Source: Pedobacter paludis
Lineage (GTDB): Bacteria > Bacteroidota > Bacteroidia > Sphingobacteriales > Sphingobacteriaceae
Length of the DNA stretch: 64,000 bases
NCBI RefSeq assembly: GCF_003173575.1
Contig: NZ_QGNY01000003.1
Coordinates: 248,001-312,000, forward strand
Direction of reading: 5' to 3'
The notes under the pieces were generated by a model, which worked only from the letters and a program-made list of their open reading frames with translations, had not been told where the DNA came from and made no database searches. The position numbers and the translations under genes were made by a program. Shown here piece by piece: positions 27,390-36,427 of this stretch; position 1 is the stretch's first letter, and every line of letters begins with the position of its first letter.

Positions 27390-27974
27390 ATGATGAGTGA
27401 TGACCAGCAGACATCCACAAAGCCAAAACTCTTTATGCTTTTATTGGGATCTAAAGCACCCAACAGAAATATAGAACAACATGATTTCTTTTTTGGAATT
27501 GCCCACAATTTAAAAGAATTGGTTCCACAGATTAAAGCCTTTTGGCCAGAAGCTGGAACAAGCATTCATATTGATGGATGGAGAGAAGTAAATGCGGTTG
27601 ATGGCTTTAAAATTAGTGTGGTTCCGAAAGGAGGCCATTCAATTAATTCAACCAAGAAACTGTATTTCATTAACCTCGGCGGTTATCAAAGCAACAAACT
27701 AGAAGAACAACATTATACCGTTTTATCTGTTCAGGATGATCGTGCGCAGGCCATTCAAAATGCCAAGAAAACGGTTTTCTTCAAAACAAATTCCATTAAA
27801 GGCGCAAATTCTCACATCGATGAAAAATACGGAATCGATGTCGATGACATATACAAAATAGAAGATATTTTAAACTCGGTTAGCAAAAAAAAATACAACA
27901 TCGAAATCTATCCATCGGCAAATTTGCCTGAAGATGAAATTCATTTAGGATATTTTAAACTCGATAAAATTTAA
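27390..27974 (+). CDS. DUF1543 domain protein
   Basis: A 194-residue protein with a duplicated DUF1543-like half. The first half carries KLFMLLLGSKAPNRNIEQHD and FFFGIAHNLKELVPQIKAFW, the family core; the second half repeats a similar pattern (LYFINLGGYQ, HYTVLSVQDDRAQAIQNAK). No function is known. It starts 38 bp after the FAD/NAD(P)-binding gene and closes that unit. Either of two adjacent ATGs (27390, 27393) may be used. Confidence 0.8.
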   Translation: MMSDDQQTSTKPKLFMLLLGSKAPNRNIEQHDFFFGIAHNLKELVPQIKAFWPEAGTSIHIDGWREVNAVDGFKISVVPKGGHSINSTKKLYFINLGGYQSNKLEEQHYTVLSVQDDRAQAIQNAKKTVFFKTNSIKGANSHIDEKYGIDVDDIYKIEDILNSVSKKKYNIEIYPSANLPEDEIHLGYFKLDKI

Positions 27975-28235
27975 TGCCGTAAAAAAGCGGACTCATTTTA
28001 ATCGATTTAAAATTACCGCTCCTTGCTTAGAAAGAATTACAAGAAATTTCCTTTTTGTTCTGGTGTTCCGGTTTACATAAGTTAGACTTTTTTCTGCAAA
28101 TTGCATAAATCGTTTTAGCAGTTGAACTGCAAATTCAAAAATCTACATCACGAATAATACATTTAGAACTTACAGATGGTTAAATATCTTTTTTAAAAAA
28201 TGTTAAGTTTGCTAAATCCTATGGAAACTATAAAC

Positions 28236-30503
28236 ATGAAAAAATACATTTGCTTTTTATTAGGCTCCTTTCTTTCGCTAACCATTTGTGCTAATTTTGC
28301 AACAGCACAAACCAAAAAACAGCCTGTTGATTACGTTAATCCATATATTGGTAATATTAGCCACTTACTCGTTCCAACCTATCCTACCGTTCATTTGCCG
28401 AATAGTTTGTTGCGGGTTTATCCGGAGCGTGATAATTTTACCAGTAACACCATTAACGGTTTGCCCATTGTTATAACCAGCCATAGAGGAAGCTCTGCCT
28501 TTAATTTAAGTCCGTTTCAGGGCGATTTAAAAAACGTTAAAAGTACACTGAATTATGGTTACGATAACGAGGTAATTAAGCCTTATTATTACGAAGTAGA
28601 TTTGGATGATTGTGGCATTAACGTTCAATTTGCACCATCTCATCAATCGGGAATTTATGCGATCAATTTTTCTCAAACAGAACTTCCGCCTTACCTAATT
28701 TTAAATACCAGAGATGGCGAATTAAAGGCAAATCAAAATACAATTAGCGGTTTTCAGAAACTGGATAACAACACCAAGGTTTATCTTTATTTAGAAACGG
28801 ATTTAACACCAACTGAGGCAGGCACACAAAAAGGCGATAAAATTTCTAATGATCAAACAACATCTGGTCGAAATGCTTATCTTATTCTAAAATATCCTTC
28901 CAAAACCAAGCAGATTAAAGCGCACTATGGGATTTCCTTCATCAGTGTAGAGCAGGCGAAAAATAATCTGCGAAGAGAAATAAAGAATTACAATCTGAAT
29001 GAAGTAGCTCAAACCGGAAAAAACATCTGGAATGCGACACTAGGCAAAATTATGGTTGAGGGAACGGATGAAACCGCCAAAACCATATTTTACACTTCCC
29101 TTTATCGCACATACGAGCGCATGATCAGTTTATCTGAGGATGGAAAATATTTCAGTGCCTTCGATGGGAAAATACATAATGATAATGGTGTACCATTTTT
29201 TACAGATGATTGGATTTGGGATACTTATCGGGCAACACATCCGCTTCGGGTAATTATCGAACCAAAGATGGAAAGCAATATGATTAATTCTTATTTGCGA
29301 ATGGCACAGCAAATGGACGATCATTGGATGCCGACTTTTCCTGAGGTTACGGGCGATAGTCGCCGGATGAACAGTAATCATGGCGTTGCAACCATTATTG
29401 ATGCCTACAACAAAGGTTTAAGAACATTTAATCTAGAAGAAGCTTATCAATATTGTAAAGCAGGAATCACGGAGAAAACTTTGGCGCCATGGTCATCAAA
29501 AAAGGCGGGTGTTTTAGATCAGTTTTTTAGAGATAAGGGCTATTTTCCTGCGTTGCCTGCAGGCGAAAAAGAGACTGCGCCAGAAGTGCACGGTTTCGAA
29601 AAGCGCCAGCCCATTGCTGTGACTTTGGGTACCGTTTACGATGAATGGTGTTTAGGCAATATTGCTCAGCAATTGGGCAAAACGGATGAGGCAAAATACT
29701 TTTTAGATAAGAGCCTGAGTTATCGCACCGTTTTTAATCCAGATACCAAATTCTTCCACCCAAAAGATGCTGATGGCAAGTTTATTCAACCATTGGATTA
29801 CCGTTTTTCAGGGGGTTTAGGCGCTAGAGAAACGTACGATGAAAACAATGGCTGGCTCTACCGATGGGATGTTTTACACAACGTGGGCGATTTGGTAAAT
29901 ATGATTGGTGGCAAACAGGCTTTTGTTGATGAATTGGAAAGAATGTACAATACATCATTAGGAAAAAGCAGATATGATTTCTACTCGCAACTGCCAGATC
30001 ATACGGGTAACGTAGGCCAGTTTTCTATGGGTAACGAGCCAGCCATGCATATTCCATATTTATACAATTATGCAGGCCAGCCCTGGCGCACTCAGAAACG
30101 CGTTCGAAGCTTACTTACGCAATGGTTTCGTAACGATTTGATGGGTATTCCTGGAGATGAAGATGGTGGTGGTTTAACCTCTTTTGTCGTTTTTTCTGAA
30201 ATGGGCTTTTATCCAATGACGCCCGGTTTGCCAATGTATGTTATCGGAAGCCCAACTTTTGCAAATGTAAAGCTGGATCTTGGAAACGGCAAAAAATTCG
30301 AGCTGGTCTGTTTAAATTATGCACCAGAGAACAAGTACATCCAATCGGCAAAACTGAACGGACAGGCTTGGAATAAATCGTGGTTTTCTCACGAGGATTT
30401 AATGAAAGGCGGAAAGTTAGAATTGGTAATGGGTAAACGCCCAAACAAACTTTGGGCGGCAGATGATGCTTCAATTCCACCCTCATTTAAAATGCCAAGG
30501 TAA
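28236..30503 (+). CDS. GH92 family glycoside hydrolase (alpha-mannosidase type), secreted
   Basis: The ATG at 28236 gives 755 residues with a clean signal peptide (MKKYICFLLGSF ... ANFATAQ); the earlier ATG at 28200 would put 12 residues before it. GH92 markers: VDYVNPYIGN at the start of the mature protein, the catalytic-domain blocks DDWIWDTYRATHPL, GNEPAMHIPYLYNYAG (~599) and GIPGDEDGGG (~641) followed by VVFSEMGFYPMTPG. GH92 enzymes are Ca-dependent exo-alpha-mannosidases acting on mannan or N-glycans. This one has GDEDGGG where most have GNDDxGQ, and VPTYPTVHLPNSL in place of the usual start block, so it is a divergent subgroup. No SusCD pair adjoins it. Confidence 0.88.
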   Translation: MKKYICFLLGSFLSLTICANFATAQTKKQPVDYVNPYIGNISHLLVPTYPTVHLPNSLLRVYPERDNFTSNTINGLPIVITSHRGSSAFNLSPFQGDLKNVKSTLNYGYDNEVIKPYYYEVDLDDCGINVQFAPSHQSGIYAINFSQTELPPYLILNTRDGELKANQNTISGFQKLDNNTKVYLYLETDLTPTEAGTQKGDKISNDQTTSGRNAYLILKYPSKTKQIKAHYGISFISVEQAKNNLRREIKNYNLNEVAQTGKNIWNATLGKIMVEGTDETAKTIFYTSLYRTYERMISLSEDGKYFSAFDGKIHNDNGVPFFTDDWIWDTYRATHPLRVIIEPKMESNMINSYLRMAQQMDDHWMPTFPEVTGDSRRMNSNHGVATIIDAYNKGLRTFNLEEAYQYCKAGITEKTLAPWSSKKAGVLDQFFRDKGYFPALPAGEKETAPEVHGFEKRQPIAVTLGTVYDEWCLGNIAQQLGKTDEAKYFLDKSLSYRTVFNPDTKFFHPKDADGKFIQPLDYRFSGGLGARETYDENNGWLYRWDVLHNVGDLVNMIGGKQAFVDELERMYNTSLGKSRYDFYSQLPDHTGNVGQFSMGNEPAMHIPYLYNYAGQPWRTQKRVRSLLTQWFRNDLMGIPGDEDGGGLTSFVVFSEMGFYPMTPGLPMYVIGSPTFANVKLDLGNGKKFELVCLNYAPENKYIQSAKLNGQAWNKSWFSHEDLMKGGKLELVMGKRPNKLWAADDASIPPSFKMPR

Positions 30504-30538
30504 TAGGCAAATGATTTCTGAAGTTAATGGATAAAAGA

Positions 30539-30659
30539 GCTGTATCATAAATTAATCTTTCTTTAGATTTGTCACATTGAGCCTGTCGAAATGCTTTAAA
30601 TACATTTTTTATTAATCCTTCGACAAGCTCAGAATGACAATTCACATTTATAATACAGC
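30539..30659. repeat. Palindromic intergenic element with nested inverted repeats (MITE/REP-like)
   Basis: The outer arms GCTGTATCATAAA (30539-30551) and TTTATAATACAGC (30647-30659) pair at 12 of 13 positions. Inside them, 30569-30590 and 30619-30640 pair at 18 of 22 positions; the inner arms read TTGTCA...TGTCGAA and TTCGACA...TGACAA. The TTCGACAAGCTCAG core is a motif I associate with dispersed repeats in Bacteroidota genomes. It lies between the convergent GH92 and DUF1349 genes. Confidence 0.6.
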
Positions 30660-30728
30660 CTATTTTGATTTTATGTTCAAAATTGAATCATTTAAACATG
30701 TCAAGGCAATTCCTAAATTTTAAGTTGA

Positions 30729-31376
30729 TCAATTATGTGTTTTAAGCCATTCTAACCTACGCTGATCGGGTAAATGTTTAACTTTGAAATTCTCAAACCT
30801 GGCTTCGAAACCATTACCATCTGGACTGGCAGCCATAAGTCCGATCATTACCGGAGCATTGTCTTGTAATGGGGCATTTCTGGTCATAATATAATTCTTA
30901 TCATCAAGCGAATAAAAAATTTCTACCGCATCGAGCCTACGAACAACCTTAATCCAAATAAATGGTGGTACTTTCTCTAAAGTGAGAACGCTCCAATCAC
31001 TTTTATCATGAGTAACTACGGTACTTACATTAAACTTTCCATCAACAAACTCAACACCGGTTTTTATGTAATTTTTATAATCGGTACGGATCATTAATCC
31101 CATTTGATCGAAACGAGCTTTGTAGGCACCTGTTAGTTTTACTTTTGCTTCGAACTCACCGCCATAAGTGCTATAATAAAAAGGAGCATCGTCTACAGTA
31201 AATCCGTAATGCGAAATACGCCAATAATCGCTGTTCGGTGTTACCTGCATAATCAAACTGTTGTTTTTGATTTCCCATTGCTCAGGCTCGTTAAACCATT
31301 GCAGTTTTTCCAGACTTTGTGCTTTCAGTTTATTCATACTAAGCATGATGATTAAGGCCAAAATGATTTTTTTCAT
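30729..31376 (-). CDS. DUF1349 family secreted protein
   Basis: A 215-residue protein with a signal peptide (MKKIILALIIMLSMNKLKAQ). The mature part is a beta-sandwich of the DUF1349/concanavalin-like type: LQWFNEPEQWEIKNNSLIMQ, GGEFEAKVKLTGAYKARFDQ, MGLMIRTDYKNYIKTGVEF, PFIWIKVVRRLDAVEIFYS and NGFEARFENFKVKHL. Members are thought to bind or act on carbohydrates, but the role is not settled. It is transcribed toward the GH92 gene and may act in the same glycan-related context. Confidence 0.82.
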   Translation of the reverse strand: MKKIILALIIMLSMNKLKAQSLEKLQWFNEPEQWEIKNNSLIMQVTPNSDYWRISHYGFTVDDAPFYYSTYGGEFEAKVKLTGAYKARFDQMGLMIRTDYKNYIKTGVEFVDGKFNVSTVVTHDKSDWSVLTLEKVPPFIWIKVVRRLDAVEIFYSLDDKNYIMTRNAPLQDNAPVMIGLMAASPDGNGFEARFENFKVKHLPDQRRLEWLKTHN

Positions 31377-31536
31377 GTTTATTCTGTGTTGATTTTATTG
31401 TTAAATATTCTGTAATGCCACTATACCATTCAGCATTTACTAGATGGCAAAATCACCATCCAAATGATTAAGTTCGCAAAGTTATTTACTGTTTAAACTA
31501 AATTCAATGGTAATAAATAACCATTCCCTTTAAGAT

Positions 31537-32289
31537 ATGCGAGACCTGCTTGATATTAAATTATTCTCACAGCCGTTTGATGCAACCCAGAATTCGACCA
31601 TAAAACTGAACAATGGCAAACAAATCGCCCAAATGTACGCCAAGCTTGAAAATTGCATTAGCGTTTTGAGCGATTTGAAAGCAAGAAAAAGCTATATTTC
31701 TTATGGTTCAATTGCAGATTTACTTGGCCTTCAAAAGAAAGAAACGGAAATTAATTCCATATGGGAAGACGAATTATTAAGCCGAGTACACCCAGAAGAT
31801 TTACAGAAAAAGTACAGATTGGAATTTCAGTTTTTCCAGCTTTTAAATTCTATCGATTTAGCTAATCGTGCTAATTACGAATTGATTACCAAGCTTAGAA
31901 TTCGTAATCTGGAGGGCAAATATATATTCGTTAAACATCGTTTACTATACATTGGCAGTTCAGAGGATGGCAGTATCTGGCTCGCCCTTTGTCTATACAA
32001 TTTAATTTACGAACATCCCGAATTTGAGATTCCTCAGGGCATTATAATTAATACGCAATCTGGCAAAATCATGGATTATAATCACCATGAGTTTAGCCAG
32101 ATTCTATCATTACGTGAAAAAGAAATTTTGCAGTTAATTAAGCATGGGCGAAGAAGTAAAGAAATTGCTGATAAACTCGGCCTTAGCATCAATACCGTTA
32201 ATCGGCACAGACAAAACATTTTTCAAAAGCTAAACGTAACCAATGCAATGGAGGCTTGTAGAGTTGCAGAAGGTACGGGGTTGCTATAA
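31537..32289 (+). CDS. PAS-like plus LuxR-type HTH transcriptional regulator
   Basis: A 250-residue cytoplasmic regulator. Residues ~40-170 resemble a PAS-type sensory fold (LSRVHPEDLQKKYRLEFQFF, YIFVKHRLLYIGSSEDGSIW). The C-terminal ~65 residues form a GerE/LuxR helix-turn-helix: LSLREKEILQLIKHG, SKEIADKLGLSINTVNRHRQ, NIFQKLNVTNAMEACRVA. No receiver domain is present, so it is not a response regulator. The signal and target genes are unknown; it is divergent from the DUF1349 gene across 160 bp. Confidence 0.85.
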   Translation: MRDLLDIKLFSQPFDATQNSTIKLNNGKQIAQMYAKLENCISVLSDLKARKSYISYGSIADLLGLQKKETEINSIWEDELLSRVHPEDLQKKYRLEFQFFQLLNSIDLANRANYELITKLRIRNLEGKYIFVKHRLLYIGSSEDGSIWLALCLYNLIYEHPEFEIPQGIIINTQSGKIMDYNHHEFSQILSLREKEILQLIKHGRRSKEIADKLGLSINTVNRHRQNIFQKLNVTNAMEACRVAEGTGLL

Positions 32290-32314
32290 CTTTAATAATT
32301 AGGCTAGAGACAAC

Positions 32315-33448
32315 CTAACTATTAAATTTCAAAAATGAAAAATTTGGATTAAGCATCTCTATTTCGTTTTTATTGGTTTCATACTCTGCTTCTCTTGCAT
32401 AAACAAACATTTTTTGTTCATAGTCTTTTATTGCAGCATCAATGGTTTCGAAAGCTCCATTAGTAAGATTCTCAGATAAAATCAATGCATCTTTTAGTCC
32501 GATATTTACGCCCTGCCCAGCAAAAGGAGGCATAATGTGCGCAGCATCTCCGATAAGCGTAATTGGTAAAGTGCGATCATTATTCCAGGGTTTATCCAAA
32601 GGAATTTTTCTGGTTGTCCAAATTACAAATGATGAAGTAGCGCCGAACAATTTTTGGTAACATTCGCCCCAGCTCGATAATTTTTCTTTAAGAAAAGATG
32701 CAATTCCTGCTGTATTTATTTTATTTAATTCGTTTACACTTTCCCATTCTTCTGGCTTTTTAAAAATCACATTGTAACTTAATAAATCGCCATTCTTGGG
32801 GTTTGCCACCAACAAATTGCCATTGCTTGCAACCATTAAAATGTTATCATCACAACGTTGATAAAAATCTTTACAATTTATCTCTGGCTGGGCTACATCT
32901 CCCTGAACCATAATTGTTCCGGTGTATTCTACTTGCGCATCGGTAACGTATTTTCTAACCGCTGACATTCCACCATTGGCGCCGATTACAAAATCTGCCG
33001 TTGCACTTTCATTATTTTCAAAGTGTAAAAGCCACTTCCCATCCCTTTCCTCAAGACCTGTAAATTTCCGATCCCAAACTACGGTTTCGCTGGCCAGACT
33101 TTCGAGCAACAATCGCTTTAAATCATTTCTATTTATTTCCGGGTTATCAAACTGACTTTCTGGAGCCGATTTTTTAGACAACAAAACATTGCCCTGCTCA
33201 TCAGCTATAGTCCTTCCCATTGGTTTTGCCATTGCATAATAAGTTTCCAGTAAACCAGCCTTTTCTAATGCATCCTGCCCTGAACCTTTATGCAGATCGA
33301 GCGTACCACCAGAAATTCTTGCCTCTGCGTTTTTATCTCTTTCGTAAACGTTTACACTTACGCCTTTTTGTTGCAGTAATCTTGCCATCGTCAATCCAAC
33401 CGGACCGCCTCCAATAATGGCTACCGTTTTATTTTCGAGTAACATCAT
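32315..33448 (-). CDS. Tet(X)-like FAD-dependent monooxygenase
   Basis: A 377-residue class A flavin monooxygenase closely resembling Tet(X): GGGPVGLTMARLLQQKG, YERDKNAEARISGGTLDLHK, FDNPEINRNDLKRLLLESL, ANGGMSAVRKYVTD, QPEINC and GDAAHIMPPFAGQGVN align without gaps over the N-terminal half. Counterparts of Tet(X) Arg47, Asp61, Arg117 (FAD side) and Gln192 are kept as R37, D51, R107 and Q182. Three substrate-site positions differ in my from-memory alignment: Arg213 is Ile, Phe224 is Val and His234 is Ser. It therefore probably oxidises something else or inactivates tetracyclines poorly. Second gene of an operon with the monooxygenase at 33457-34644. Confidence 0.85.
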   Translation of the reverse strand: MMLLENKTVAIIGGGPVGLTMARLLQQKGVSVNVYERDKNAEARISGGTLDLHKGSGQDALEKAGLLETYYAMAKPMGRTIADEQGNVLLSKKSAPESQFDNPEINRNDLKRLLLESLASETVVWDRKFTGLEERDGKWLLHFENNESATADFVIGANGGMSAVRKYVTDAQVEYTGTIMVQGDVAQPEINCKDFYQRCDDNILMVASNGNLLVANPKNGDLLSYNVIFKKPEEWESVNELNKINTAGIASFLKEKLSSWGECYQKLFGATSSFVIWTTRKIPLDKPWNNDRTLPITLIGDAAHIMPPFAGQGVNIGLKDALILSENLTNGAFETIDAAIKDYEQKMFVYAREAEYETNKNEIEMLNPNFSFLKFNS

Positions 33449-33456
33449 TTTGATAA

Positions 33457-34644
33457 TTAGTTAGTTTGATCGCCTTTTTTTAAATCGACCATTTGGTTAA
33501 AAAAATTCAGCATCTGCTGAAGATTGTTTTCGGATGTCATCTCCTCAACCATTTCTAACGCCTCTTTGGTTCCGATGGAAGCTCTGGCATGCATTTTCCC
33601 TTCAAATGATTGGATGGCTTCAAACGTTGTTGTAAATCCATCTACACAAAGTGCTTCATACAATTCCAGTGCATCTTGCATGGCAAGGTTAACACCCTCT
33701 CCTGAAGGTGGCGTAACATGCGCAGCATCACCAATCATGGTTAAATTAGGGACACTTTGCCAAGATTGATCTGCCGGAAAATGATATTGAGGACGAACAA
33801 CAAAATAAGATTCATCGGTTAAAAAGATTTCGTGCCAATCGTTACTCCAATCCGAAAAGCGTTGTTTAAACCATGTAAAAACGTGCGCTTTATTTGTAAA
33901 ATCTATACCTGATGATTTTGCCCAATCTTCTGTTTCTTTGGTACTGGTATAAAAGGAAAGCGAACCTTCTCCTTTTGCGCTCAGAAAAACGGTTTTATTT
34001 TTCCATAACGCAAAAACCTTTCCTCCGTTGGTCAACTCCCATAAATGTGGCGCATTGATAGCGGCATTGTAAATATTTCCTTCTACAATGGTTACGCCTG
34101 AGTAAATGCGTTGAATGTTTGTAAGATACTTTCTGATTTTAGAATTTGCTCCGTCCGCAGCAATTATAAGATCTGCATAGGCCGTATTTCCATTTTCGAA
34201 AACCATGTTCCAGCCATCACTATTTTTTGTAAGTTCTAAAAATTTCGAATCCCAGATAATGGTATCCTCCTGTAATGATGCAATGAGCAAATCTCGAAGT
34301 GGGCTGCGGTCAATTTCGGGTCGGGCGTAGATGCTGTTTAAATCTTGCAGAGGCGCCTCATCCCGTTCGGTATAATGAATGGTTGCGTTATTATCGGTAA
34401 TGGTTATTCTTTCGGCTCCTGGACGGTAGTTTTTTGCAAATTCTTCAATTAGTCCCGCTGCACGTAATGCCTTTAATCCAGATTCATAATGTAAATCGAG
34501 TGTTGCGCCTTGTTGTCGCCCAAACTGATCTTGATCTCTCTCGTAAACTTTTACCTCAGCGCCTTTTTGCTGCAGTAATCTGGCTAGTGTGAGTCCGCCA
34601 GGACCGCCACCTACTATTGCTATCTTTTTATTTTGTAGTAACAT
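33457..34644 (-). CDS. FAD-dependent monooxygenase, Tet(X)-related paralogue
   Basis: A 395-residue class A flavin monooxygenase. Seen: GGGPGGLTLARLLQQKG (FAD-binding Rossmann motif), YERDQDQFGRQQGATLDLH, RPEIDRSPLRDLLIASL, AADGANSKIRKYLT (the DG motif) and GDAAHVTPPSGEGVNLAMQD (the GD motif contacting FAD). It is related to, but clearly distinct from, the Tet(X)-like neighbour, which begins 8 bp downstream. An AraC regulator lies upstream on the same strand. The substrate is unknown; small aromatic or polyketide compounds are typical for the family. Confidence 0.85.
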   Translation of the reverse strand: MLLQNKKIAIVGGGPGGLTLARLLQQKGAEVKVYERDQDQFGRQQGATLDLHYESGLKALRAAGLIEEFAKNYRPGAERITITDNNATIHYTERDEAPLQDLNSIYARPEIDRSPLRDLLIASLQEDTIIWDSKFLELTKNSDGWNMVFENGNTAYADLIIAADGANSKIRKYLTNIQRIYSGVTIVEGNIYNAAINAPHLWELTNGGKVFALWKNKTVFLSAKGEGSLSFYTSTKETEDWAKSSGIDFTNKAHVFTWFKQRFSDWSNDWHEIFLTDESYFVVRPQYHFPADQSWQSVPNLTMIGDAAHVTPPSGEGVNLAMQDALELYEALCVDGFTTTFEAIQSFEGKMHARASIGTKEALEMVEEMTSENNLQQMLNFFNQMVDLKKGDQTN

Positions 34645-34716
34645 GTTGCATTCTTTAATTGTAATGCAAAGTTGGACAATGGTTGGATCAAGAAATAGTA
34701 AAAATCGGTCGTTTTA

Positions 34717-35469
34717 TCAAGGATGTTTTTTAATTGCAGCGATGTCTATAAAGCGTTCATCTTTATTCTTGCTCAATTCTTTTGGCGTAACACCAGCGTA
34801 TTTTTTAATTTCTTTGATGAAATGGTTTTGATCTGTAAAGTTTTGTTCGGGAAAAAGTTTGCCTTCACTAATATGTTTAAATGAGGCTTTGAAACGAAGA
34901 ATGCTGCAATATGCCTTTAACGAAATGCCAAATTGCTGGTTGAAATATCGATTAATTTGCCTACTGCTCCAGTACACTTGCTCTGAAAGTTCCTTTACGC
35001 TAATTGAACCATCTGTGGCATAAATAAGTTCGAACAATTTTTTCTTTCGATTATCGATACTTTCAGCTGAAACGGTTTTAATTCTTTCTACCGCTTTGTT
35101 GTAAAAATTCTCCAAACTCATCATATCAAATGCTTCAAATTGCCAGAAATCGTTTGAAATCTTTTTTCCTTCATTAAGGACATCTTTAATCGAATCTCCA
35201 AATAGATATTCTACAGCCAATAACTTAAAACCGATAGAAAACATAACCGTATCTGCCGTTATGGATACTTGGCTTGGCGCATTATCAATACCTCTTAAAA
35301 ACATTTCCCAATCACCAGAACTCGTTTTTATTACCATTAAGTCCATCATTCCGTTCGGCAAAACCGTTGATGGAATGTCTTTTCCGGTTTTGTTTTCCAA
35401 TAACCAAAAGCTATGCACAAAATGCGATGTGGAATCGTCTGGAAATAAGGATTGGATGGAAAGATTCAT
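34717..35469 (-). CDS. AraC family transcriptional regulator
   Basis: A 250-residue regulator with a variable N-terminal sensing domain (FVHSFWLLENKTG, STVLPNGMMDLMVI) and a C-terminal AraC helix-turn-helix pair: SISVKELSEQVYWSSRQINR, YFNQQFGISLKAYC, and FTDQNHFIKEIKKYAGVTPKEL. Many regulators with this N-terminal type (DUF6597-like) stand next to single oxidoreductase genes. It is transcribed in the same direction as, and 72 bp ahead of, the monooxygenase pair and probably controls it. Confidence 0.88.
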   Translation of the reverse strand: MNLSIQSLFPDDSTSHFVHSFWLLENKTGKDIPSTVLPNGMMDLMVIKTSSGDWEMFLRGIDNAPSQVSITADTVMFSIGFKLLAVEYLFGDSIKDVLNEGKKISNDFWQFEAFDMMSLENFYNKAVERIKTVSAESIDNRKKKLFELIYATDGSISVKELSEQVYWSSRQINRYFNQQFGISLKAYCSILRFKASFKHISEGKLFPEQNFTDQNHFIKEIKKYAGVTPKELSKNKDERFIDIAAIKKHP

Positions 35470-35986
35470 TTTTGGATTTATATTATTGCATTGAATCAGT
35501 GGACTGCAAATCTCGACCAGTGGCTTAATATTTAGAATTTATTTTAGATTCTAAATGTAGTAAAACTTTTAGTGATGCAATCTCTATCCAATTCACCCAA
35601 CGCTTAGGCTTGCCTAGGCTCAATGCCGCCGAAGGGCTTTTTCTTTTCTCTTGATAGAAAAGAAACAAAAGATCAAGGCTTGAAGCTGATGGCGGACAAA
35701 TTCGTTAAAGCTTTTAAAGTGGCAACACAAGTACCCGATGAAAAATCGGGCAGGACGCGTTGCCTTGGACTGTAAGAAATTGAATGTTTCTGCAAAAGCT
35801 TTAACGTTTTCTCCTTTCATCAGCTCCTATGCCAAATAGCAGGGTGGCTAAGCAATCCGTATTTGCGAGGCTGGGTAGAATCAGTGGATTTTAAATCCAC
35901 AGCTTTTATGACGAGATTGCTACATAGTAGTTTCCTTTGGAACAAATCTCGACCAAAAGTTTAGCAATGGTTCATCAGCTATTCTA
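35470..35986. repeat. Gene-free region with a putative dispersed repeat
   Basis: About 517 bp without a credible gene. From ~35605 to 35880 the composition changes: GGCTTGCCTAGGCTCAATG, two short inverted repeats (CTTTTTCTTTTCTC facing GAAAAGAAACAAAAG), and the mini-hairpin CCCGATGAAAAATCGGG at 35734-35750. A GTGGATTTTAAATCCAC palindrome lies near 35885. The 66-codon frame on the minus strand here has the look of the repeat-derived frames common in Sphingobacteriaceae. I infer a multicopy intergenic repeat; a genome search is needed to confirm it. Confidence 0.45.
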
Positions 35987-36427
35987 TTATTGTGATTTAC
36001 CTTCATTAAACCATGTCTTTCCATTGTCTAAACGTTTTAAGAAATCTGTAAATGAACTTCCTATTTCGATATGATTTTCTATGTTAAGATCAATAAATGG
36101 TGTTAATACGACTCTAGTATGTCCGTTGATAAGTTTTTCAAGTCCTATAAATTCGCCTCCACCATTATCTCCAATTCCTAAGGTTAATCTAAGTTCTTGA
36201 ATAATCTCATATCCTTCATTCCATTCTAGCAATTTATCGTAATCCCAAAGTTTAATATACTCCTCTCCGAGTTGAATTTCATACCCAGGGTATTTTAAAA
36301 GAAACTGTTTATAATCTTCTGGTAATTCAAATTCAATCTTATTTTCTATTTCTTGAAAGTTTAAATTTCTGACAAATTCGTTTTTTGGCCAATTATATTT
36401 TTGAAGTATTTTATCAATTTCAGTCAT
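35987..36427 (-). CDS. SMI1/KNR4 (SUKH) family protein
   Basis: A 146-residue protein of the SMI1/KNR4 superfamily: EIENKIEFELPEDYKQFLLKYP-like start (conserved LPxDYxxFLxxxNG pattern), a middle with IKLWDYDKLLEWNEGYEI, IGDNGGGEFIGL and the closing FIDLNIENHIEIGSSFTDFL. SUKH proteins often act as immunity proteins against contact-dependent toxins, but no toxin gene is adjacent, so it is an orphan. It overlaps the upstream DinB gene by 8 bp and is the last gene of the small-gene row. Confidence 0.8.
   Translation of the reverse strand: MTEIDKILQKYNWPKNEFVRNLNFQEIENKIEFELPEDYKQFLLKYPGYEIQLGEEYIKLWDYDKLLEWNEGYEIIQELRLTLGIGDNGGGEFIGLEKLINGHTRVVLTPFIDLNIENHIEIGSSFTDFLKRLDNGKTWFNEGKSQ

Noticed and set aside
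32315..33448. Calling this gene a tetracycline resistance gene tet(X)
   Set aside because: Only a family relationship is supported; three substrate-contact positions differ and there is no mobile context.
35620..35820. 66-codon minus-strand frame in the 35.7-kb gap
   Set aside because: It coincides with a putative multicopy repeat, and its product has no recognisable fold.
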